A stretch of DNA of 64,000 nt from Cyanobacteria bacterium SIG29. Lineage in GTDB: Bacteria > Cyanobacteriota > Vampirovibrionia > Gastranaerophilales > Gastranaerophilaceae. A program made the position numbers and the translations under genes. Positions 57,864-64,000 of the stretch are shown one piece after another; within the stretch, counting starts at the first letter, position 1, and the number at the start of each line of letters is the position of its first letter. The notes under the pieces were generated by a model. It was not told the DNA's origin and ran no database searches. It saw only the letters and a program-made list of their open reading frames with translations. The stretch is taken from assembly GCA_015152515.1 (NCBI GenBank), contig SUTV01000002.1, positions 186,001-250,000 of the forward strand, in the 5' to 3' direction.

Positions 57864-59030
57864 GTGGAAAATTTTGTTCCAGAGATTTTTGGCAAGAAAG
57901 ACAATAACCAAACTCCAACACAAGCTGGTGGTACACCTGCAGATATTAAAGTTATCGGTGTAGGCGGTGGCGGTGGAAACGCTGTAAACCGTATGATTAA
58001 AGCTGGTTTGGCTGGCGTGGAATTTTGGGCTATGAATACAGATGTTCAAGTTCTCGAAATGTCATTAGCTGAAAATAAAATAAGAATAGGAAGTAAATTA
58101 ACAAATGGTTTAGGCGCAGGCGGAAACCCTGAAAAAGGTGAAAAATCTGCTGAAGAAACTAGAGATGATATCGTAAATGCTATCGGAAAAGCAGACATGG
58201 TATTTGTTACAGCCGGCATGGGCGGTGGTACAGGTACAGGTGCAGCTCCAGTTGTAGCTAAAATTGCTAAAGAATTAGGTGCTTTAACTATTGGTGTTGT
58301 TACAAAACCATTCAGCTTTGAAGGTAAGAAAAGAATGAATCAAGCTCTTCAAGGTCTTGAAAAATTAAAAGAAACAGTAGATGCTTTAATCGTTATTCCT
58401 AACGATAAATTATTAGAAGTAGTTGACCGTAGAACAACAATGAGAGAAGCTTTCCAAGTTGTTGACGAAGTTCTTTTAAGAGGTGTTCAAGGTATTTCTG
58501 ATATCATTACTGTTCCTGGTATGATTAACGTTGACTTCGCAGATGTAAGAAGCGTAATGGAATCATCAGGTTCTGCATTAATGGGTATTGGTCGTGGTAC
58601 TGGCGAAGGCAGAGCGTTAGAAGCTGCTAAAGCGGCTATTAATTCTCCATTGTTAGAAACTTCAATCAATGGTGCTTCTGGTATCATTATGAATGTTACT
58701 GGTGGACCAGACATGACATTATACGAAGTTACAGATGCTGCTCAAGTTATTCATGATGCTGTATCTGAAGATGCTACAGTTCACTTTGGTTCTGTTATTG
58801 ATGATAGAATTCAAGGAGAAATTCAAATTACGGTTATTGCTACTGGTTTTGAATTAAAGAAAAATGAAGTTGAAAGATTTAATCAACAACCTGAAGAAGC
58901 AACAAGATTAAAACCTGAAGATTTCTTCCAAGGTGTTAATTTAAATGCTCCATCAACTCCAAAAATTTCTAAATCAGCATCTGATTTCGCTAATAATATT
59001 ATCGATATTCCAGACTTTTTAAAGAAATAG
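57864..59030 (+). CDS. ftsZ: Cell division protein FtsZ (GTG start)
   Basis: [54 protein letters not shown]. Confidence 0.98.
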   Translation: MENFVPEIFGKKDNNQTPTQAGGTPADIKVIGVGGGGGNAVNRMIKAGLAGVEFWAMNTDVQVLEMSLAENKIRIGSKLTNGLGAGGNPEKGEKSAEETRDDIVNAIGKADMVFVTAGMGGGTGTGAAPVVAKIAKELGALTIGVVTKPFSFEGKKRMNQALQGLEKLKETVDALIVIPNDKLLEVVDRRTTMREAFQVVDEVLLRGVQGISDIITVPGMINVDFADVRSVMESSGSALMGIGRGTGEGRALEAAKAAINSPLLETSINGASGIIMNVTGGPDMTLYEVTDAAQVIHDAVSEDATVHFGSVIDDRIQGEIQITVIATGFELKKNEVERFNQQPEEATRLKPEDFFQGVNLNAPSTPKISKSASDFANNIIDIPDFLKK

Positions 59031-59050
59031 TTGGAAGAAAAATTTAAAAG

Positions 59051-59078
59051 AAAAGAGAGATGAAAATCTCTCTTTTTT
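59051..59078 (+). terminator. Intrinsic terminator after ftsZ
   Basis: AAAAGAGAGAT-gaaa-ATCTCTCTTTTTT. Confidence 0.85.
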
Positions 59079-61914
59079 ATTTATTTAAATTTAATTCATC
59101 TAATGTTTTTTGACTTGCAATAATTGAAGTTACAGGTGGATTTTTAAATACAAAATTTGCTGTAGCTTTTAAGTCTTCAACAGTTATTTCATCAATTAAT
59201 TTGAAGGTTTCTTCTAAATGTTTAAAACCGTATGCTGAATTTCTAAAGTCATGCATTTGAGAAGTAATATCAGCATTTGCTTCTCTGTTATTAAGGATGT
59301 TTGTTTTTAATTTTATTTTAGCTTGTTTTAATTCTTCTTCCGTTACGCCTTGAGTTTTTAAGTCTTCAACATTTTTGTTAAATGCATTCATTGCTTTAAT
59401 TGCATTTTCAGGGGAACCCTCTCCTTTTGTTTCAGGGTCTGTTGTTGTTGCTGTGCTTAATTTTATTATGCCGGTATCATTTTTGTATGATAATCTAGAA
59501 CGAACAGAATAGCATAATTTTTCTTTTTCCCTTAAAGAGGTGAATAATCTTGAAGACATGCCTTCACCTAAGATTATATTTAATAGTTTTATTTTCACTT
59601 CATCTTCTGCGTTATATGATTCAGGGAAAGTGTATGCTTGTATTATTTCTGCTTGGGCGCGTTGTTCAACATCTGTAATTATTTTTGCAGTAGTGTTTGG
59701 CGAATATAATTTTGTATTTGCTTCTCTATTGATTACTGCGCTTTGGAAAACTGGTAAACCTGTTGATAATTCTCTGTTTAATATATCTTGCATATAAGGC
59801 TTTTCATCTATATTTGTAGCGCAAGTTACTTCACATTGTGAGTTTGCCATAATTCTAAAATATAGATTTTGAATATCTGCTAATGTTAAAGCTTCAAGTT
59901 CAGCTAGTTGTTCTTCTTTTGAATTGTATATTTTTACATCTTTAAATAGTTCTTTATACAATAAGTCATTTGCTGATTTATTTGAACTTAATAAAGTAGC
60001 TTTTATATTTTGTTTTGCGCGTTGGAATTCTGCTTCTGTAAAGTTTGGCATATTTAATACTTCTTTGATTGTAGAAAGAGAGTGTTGCATTTTTTCGTCA
60101 TTGAAATATGCAAATACATTTATGCCTTCTGAAGTAGCATCAAAACCCATTGAAATATTATTTCTGCTTAAATTTTTATTAAAATTGTCAACGCCACTAA
60201 TTGAACTACCTCTATTTAATAATTCGCTTAAAACGGATAATGCAGAGGATGATACATCTTTCATTGTATCGGTTTGGATTGACATTTTAAGAGTTGATTG
60301 ACCAACAGATGGTGCGTCAATAATTGCGGTTTCAATATTATTCCAAAGTTTAAATTCTCTAATGTTTCCAATTTCATTATGGATGTCATTTAATGGTTTT
60401 GAACTTCCAAATGAAACTTGAGCTGGCTTTTTATTTTTTTCATAATTGTTATTTATAGCTTCATTTGTTGTTCCTTCTGCGTGTCCTACTGCAATAGAAA
60501 CTTTATTTAAGTTCATGAATTTTCTTGCCACATTTGAAATATCATAAGGCGTTAAAGAATTTAAGAAATATTTTTCATTTTCAAAATAATTATAATCATT
60601 ATCTAACACCATAGAGGTTAGTGTGCTATTAATCACTTCTGAATATTCAGCAGATTCTTCTAGTCCTCTTAATTTTGCTGTTTTAATATCTTGGAATTCT
60701 TCAAAAGTAGGTGGATTATTAGCAATATGATTAATTTCTTCGTATAAAATTTTTAAAACTTTTTCTACTTGTTCTTCTGGCAAACTTATATCTAAACAAA
60801 GAGCTTCTGCGCCATTTGGTTTATTTTGCATTTTATTTGAATAAAATATTGGGTTTAAACCATATTTATCTAACTCTTTTGATAATCTAGAATTTGGTGA
60901 AGATAAAATACTTTTTAGTACATTGATTGCTGTTTTTTCAGCTTCTGTTGTGTTTTCTGGTACGGCAAAGCCCATAGAAATATGTGAATAAGATGAACCT
61001 TTTTGTACAAAATCATTTCTTATTGGTTGTTGAGTATATGTTAATGGTTCATAATGTCTTTGATTAATTCTGCTAAAATCGGCTGGTTTATTGTAATATT
61101 TTGATGCCAAATTAATTGTTTCGTTAACATCAACATCGCCAGTTATAACGGTTATTGTATTGTCTGGAGTGTACCATGTATTATAGTAATCAAGCACTTT
61201 TTGTTGATTAAACGAATTTATATTTTGTTTTGTTCCCAATATAAAATTTGTTGATTGAGTATCTATATTAAATAGATTTTTTAACATTTTTGATTGTGCT
61301 ACATCTTCAATAGAGTCTTTATATACATCAATTTCTGATTTAACAGCTTCTTTTTCTTTTTCTAGTTGCTCTGGTGGGAATGTTGGAAATTGTGTTTGGG
61401 CAGCATTAATTTTAATTCCTTCTTCAAGGAAAGAATTATCTAAAAGTTGCATTGATAAATAATAGTCTGTTGTGCAAAAACTTGTTGAAGCGTTTGTATA
61501 TCCACCAAGATTAGATACTCGTTTATCATATTCTTTTGGCGCAAGACCTTTACTTCCATTAAATAAATTATGTTCAATATAATGGCTCATACCACGAATA
61601 TCTTCAGTTTCATTTAAAGAACCAACATTGAAAGTTGTATTAATCATTGTTGGACCTTTTTTCGGCAAAATAATAATTTTTTGACCATTAGCAAGTCTAA
61701 AAATACTAGCTTTTTCTTTTAAATTTGGAATTGAAATTTCGCCAAGTTTTGTATATGCGACAGGCAAATTACTATTAATTTGAGAAACACCGGCACTATA
61801 AGTAGAAGGTAATTGTTGCATATTATTACCAAAAGTAACATTATCTTTTTTCAAAGATTTTGTTTTTTTTATGTCCGCAATCTGTTTGTGTGCGCCGATA
61901 TTATTAATTTGCAT
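59077..61914 (-). CDS. M16 family (insulinase-like) metallopeptidase, two-domain
   Basis: GMSHYIEHNLFNGSKG (HxxEH), distal EKEAVKSEI; second M16 half without HxxEH; no signal peptide. Confidence 0.92.
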   Translation of the reverse strand: MQINNIGAHKQIADIKKTKSLKKDNVTFGNNMQQLPSTYSAGVSQINSNLPVAYTKLGEISIPNLKEKASIFRLANGQKIIILPKKGPTMINTTFNVGSLNETEDIRGMSHYIEHNLFNGSKGLAPKEYDKRVSNLGGYTNASTSFCTTDYYLSMQLLDNSFLEEGIKINAAQTQFPTFPPEQLEKEKEAVKSEIDVYKDSIEDVAQSKMLKNLFNIDTQSTNFILGTKQNINSFNQQKVLDYYNTWYTPDNTITVITGDVDVNETINLASKYYNKPADFSRINQRHYEPLTYTQQPIRNDFVQKGSSYSHISMGFAVPENTTEAEKTAINVLKSILSSPNSRLSKELDKYGLNPIFYSNKMQNKPNGAEALCLDISLPEEQVEKVLKILYEEINHIANNPPTFEEFQDIKTAKLRGLEESAEYSEVINSTLTSMVLDNDYNYFENEKYFLNSLTPYDISNVARKFMNLNKVSIAVGHAEGTTNEAINNNYEKNKKPAQVSFGSSKPLNDIHNEIGNIREFKLWNNIETAIIDAPSVGQSTLKMSIQTDTMKDVSSSALSVLSELLNRGSSISGVDNFNKNLSRNNISMGFDATSEGINVFAYFNDEKMQHSLSTIKEVLNMPNFTEAEFQRAKQNIKATLLSSNKSANDLLYKELFKDVKIYNSKEEQLAELEALTLADIQNLYFRIMANSQCEVTCATNIDEKPYMQDILNRELSTGLPVFQSAVINREANTKLYSPNTTAKIITDVEQRAQAEIIQAYTFPESYNAEDEVKIKLLNIILGEGMSSRLFTSLREKEKLCYSVRSRLSYKNDTGIIKLSTATTTDPETKGEGSPENAIKAMNAFNKNVEDLKTQGVTEEELKQAKIKLKTNILNNREANADITSQMHDFRNSAYGFKHLEETFKLIDEITVEDLKATANFVFKNPPVTSIIASQKTLDELNLNK

Positions 61915-62059
61915 AATTGCTCTTTTTTTTATTTATACTTATAAAAGGGTCAAAAACAAAAAATATTGATATAATAATTTAGGTTTTTTATAAATATTTA
62001 CAAACAAATAATAGCAAAAAAGCTTATGTTTTGCGTTTATACGAGTAAAGGTAAAAAGC

Positions 62060-62578
62060 ATGGACATGTACCGCGTAAATCGATTATATCCTCAATATCA
62101 GAGGAGTGGAGATAGGAGACAACAAAGTATTCCTGTTGCTGTTGAGCGCCGTAGCGGTAAAGATAGACGTAGTGAAGATAGAGTTGTTTTAGATAAACAA
62201 CTTACTAAAGATTTATATGATGTAAAAAGTAAGGTTTCTAAATTAGAAGCTCTTTCCCCTAAAATGTTTGAAAATAATATTACAACGCAAGCTCCAGCTT
62301 TTGCTTCAATGAATAATATGACTCAAGATATTTTGGTTAAAGAATCAAAACCTGATTATGCTGAAATAGCTAGAAGAGAAGCCGAAATTGAACGAAAAGA
62401 AGCAACAAAATTCCAAGTTACAATGATTGCTTTTGCATTAATAGCAGCAATTGGTCTTTCTATGATGAGTAGTGCCGGTGCTGTAATTGCAATTGGTACT
62501 GGTTTGTATGTTGGCGCAAGAATTTTAAAAGCTTTAATAGCAAAAGAAATTAAAAACGAAGATTCAAAAGATAAATAA
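62060..62578 (+). CDS. Hypothetical protein with C-terminal TM segments
   Basis: VERRSGKDRRSEDR basic N-terminus; hydrophobic VTMIAFALIAAIGLSMMSSAGAVIAIGTGLYVGARIL. Confidence 0.6.
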   Translation: MDMYRVNRLYPQYQRSGDRRQQSIPVAVERRSGKDRRSEDRVVLDKQLTKDLYDVKSKVSKLEALSPKMFENNITTQAPAFASMNNMTQDILVKESKPDYAEIARREAEIERKEATKFQVTMIAFALIAAIGLSMMSSAGAVIAIGTGLYVGARILKALIAKEIKNEDSKDK

Positions 62579-64000
62579 TTATCTATGTCTTTTTGGAACA
62601 ATAGTAATCATTGTTCCATCTTCAGAAAATACAGCCTCAATTACATTTGAGTTGTAGTTATGGTTTGTTATAATTCGATTATTTATGTCTGTTCCTCTAA
62701 TATCTATTGGGGTTTGCACATAAACAGAAGAAAATAAATTTTTCAATTTCGATTTAGTTTCTTCTGTGTATAGTGTTTTTATATCAGTGGCTTCATCAAG
62801 ACCAAATCTATCTATTGCACGCAATTTTGCGTGTAAGCTAAGATTTGGTGTTCCTTGTGTAGAAAAATCAAGCCAGTCCGTAGAATTAACAAAATCTACG
62901 AATTCTTTTGGCAAAGATTCTTTTATTGCCTTTATGTGTAAATAATCTGAAGCATCTTCACCAAGTCCTAATTGAGTTTTTTCTAAATTTAATAATCTTG
63001 ATATGTTTTGATAAGATTCACTAGAAAATTTCATTTTGAAAACTAATTCTTCAGCTATTTTTCTTGCGTCATAAATTCTATGGTTAGTATCTTTGCTTGC
63101 TTGAAGCTGTGTTAAAAAATTTCCGTTTTCATCTGCATTATGAATATTGTTCATAATAGAGATAATATCGGATGATTCTATTTCTTTTTTCTTTTTAATT
63201 GCACTTGTATCGATTTTATTAATATTGTCTGCATTGATTTGCAATGGAAGATTTAATTCATCAATTTTCTCTTGTAATGATGTTAAAAGCTGTGTGCTTT
63301 GTGAAAAATTAATATCTTCTGGTAAATTCTTTAAAAATTCTAATAATTCTTTACTAGAATCATTTGATGTATTGTATAGTCTAAAGAATTTTTCTAATTG
63401 GTTTAATGATGGAATTTTTTTATCAGCAATTAAGGATAGAACTTCAACCTTAGTTTTTAGAGAAGGCATTTTTTCTAAGAATTCTTTTAATCTATTTTGT
63501 GATTTTAATAAAAAGCCAGATGTTGCATAAAATTCAATTCTGTCTTGAACTTTTTTGTGTGGAGTTGAATTATAAACAGCATTTAGTATTTCTAAACAAC
63601 TTTCTTTATATTCTTTTGAATCTTCTTCTAAATTTATTTCATTTGTATTTATAAATTTTAAAAGAGAATCGTTTGATGGGAAGAATTTTTTGAATTTTTC
63701 TAATTCTTCTGATTTTTGTTTATATTGTTGTGAGGTTGAAATATTAAAATCTACAATATTTTGTAAAATGTTTTGTACTGATTCATTTTTATCTTGGAAT
63801 AAGTGATAGTAGTTTTTATAAATATTTTGAACTGTTTGACCTGCAAAAAAGGCACTTTCATCACTAGAAATGAAACTTTCGATTTCTTTTGATACTACAT
63901 TAAATTTTTCTTTTTCTGCTTTTAATATTTGTCCTACTGGGATTTTTTGTTTTTTGGCAGTATCTATAAGATTTTTTGCATCAACAAAAGCAAAAGATTG
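62579..64000 (-). CDS. Large hypothetical protein, truncated by the window edge; possible DUF4258/toxin-like C-terminus
   Basis: The listed ORF starts at an internal Met (63469); the same frame is open to base 64000 (..QSFAFVDAKNLIDTAKKQKIPVGQILKAEKEKF..KEFLEKMPSLKTKV..). Confidence 0.75.
   Translation of the reverse strand, partial: QSFAFVDAKNLIDTAKKQKIPVGQILKAEKEKFNVVSKEIESFISSDESAFFAGQTVQNIYKNYYHLFQDKNESVQNILQNIVDFNISTSQQYKQKSEELEKFKKFFPSNDSLLKFINTNEINLEEDSKEYKESCLEILNAVYNSTPHKKVQDRIEFYATSGFLLKSQNRLKEFLEKMPSLKTKVEVLSLIADKKIPSLNQLEKFFRLYNTSNDSSKELLEFLKNLPEDINFSQSTQLLTSLQEKIDELNLPLQINADNINKIDTSAIKKKKEIESSDIISIMNNIHNADENGNFLTQLQASKDTNHRIYDARKIAEELVFKMKFSSESYQNISRLLNLEKTQLGLGEDASDYLHIKAIKESLPKEFVDFVNSTDWLDFSTQGTPNLSLHAKLRAIDRFGLDEATDIKTLYTEETKSKLKNLFSSVYVQTPIDIRGTDINNRIITNHNYNSNVIEAVFSEDGTMITIVPKRHR

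Noticed and set aside
59540-60301. Plus-strand ORFs inside the M16 peptidase gene
   Set aside because: Antisense to a well-supported CDS.
1-64000. Prophage, transposon, plasmid or defence-island module
   Set aside because: No integrase, transposase, capsid, restriction, toxin-antitoxin or replication-initiation genes recognised; the segment looks chromosomal.

Overview
This is a 64 kb AT-rich chromosomal segment with densely packed operons. Gene content suggests an anaerobic, fermentative relative of Cyanobacteria (Gastranaerophilales/Melainabacteria-like); that is inference, as no rRNA is present. Most of the window is housekeeping: a sigma-70 factor, a DnaQ-like exonuclease, a VorDABC-type 2-oxoacid:ferredoxin oxidoreductase, hisG, mazG, malic enzyme, plsY, der, lysS, HU, mutS2, gshA/gshB, murQ, ispE, rsmA, GH57, tsaD, leuC, fmt, yhaM-like, cinA-like, lepB, a polyprenyl synthase, a C-terminal processing protease, ftsZ and an M16 peptidase. 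RNA genes: one tRNA-Gly(GCC), a likely 6S-like RNA, and one unassigned intergenic RNA candidate. The most unusual locus is 46253-57157: seven tightly packed, partly overlapping genes (one GT8-like, one apparently catalytically dead GT2, five GT2). Five of them carry long coiled-coil extensions. A 12-residue module ([VI]Yx[DE]IxK[NI]Yx[Y][TI]) recurs in three adjacent genes and is expanded in the GT8 gene into two arrays of near-identical 47-aa (141-nt) repeats. I propose, as inference, a coiled-coil-scaffolded or length-ruler glycan assembly system. Other points of interest: a malic enzyme with an internal partial duplication, a GC-rich repeat/palindrome island after the tRNA, and a 770-aa coiled-coil protein with Tyr/Trp repeats. 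I saw no CRISPR array, prophage, transposase or plasmid module.
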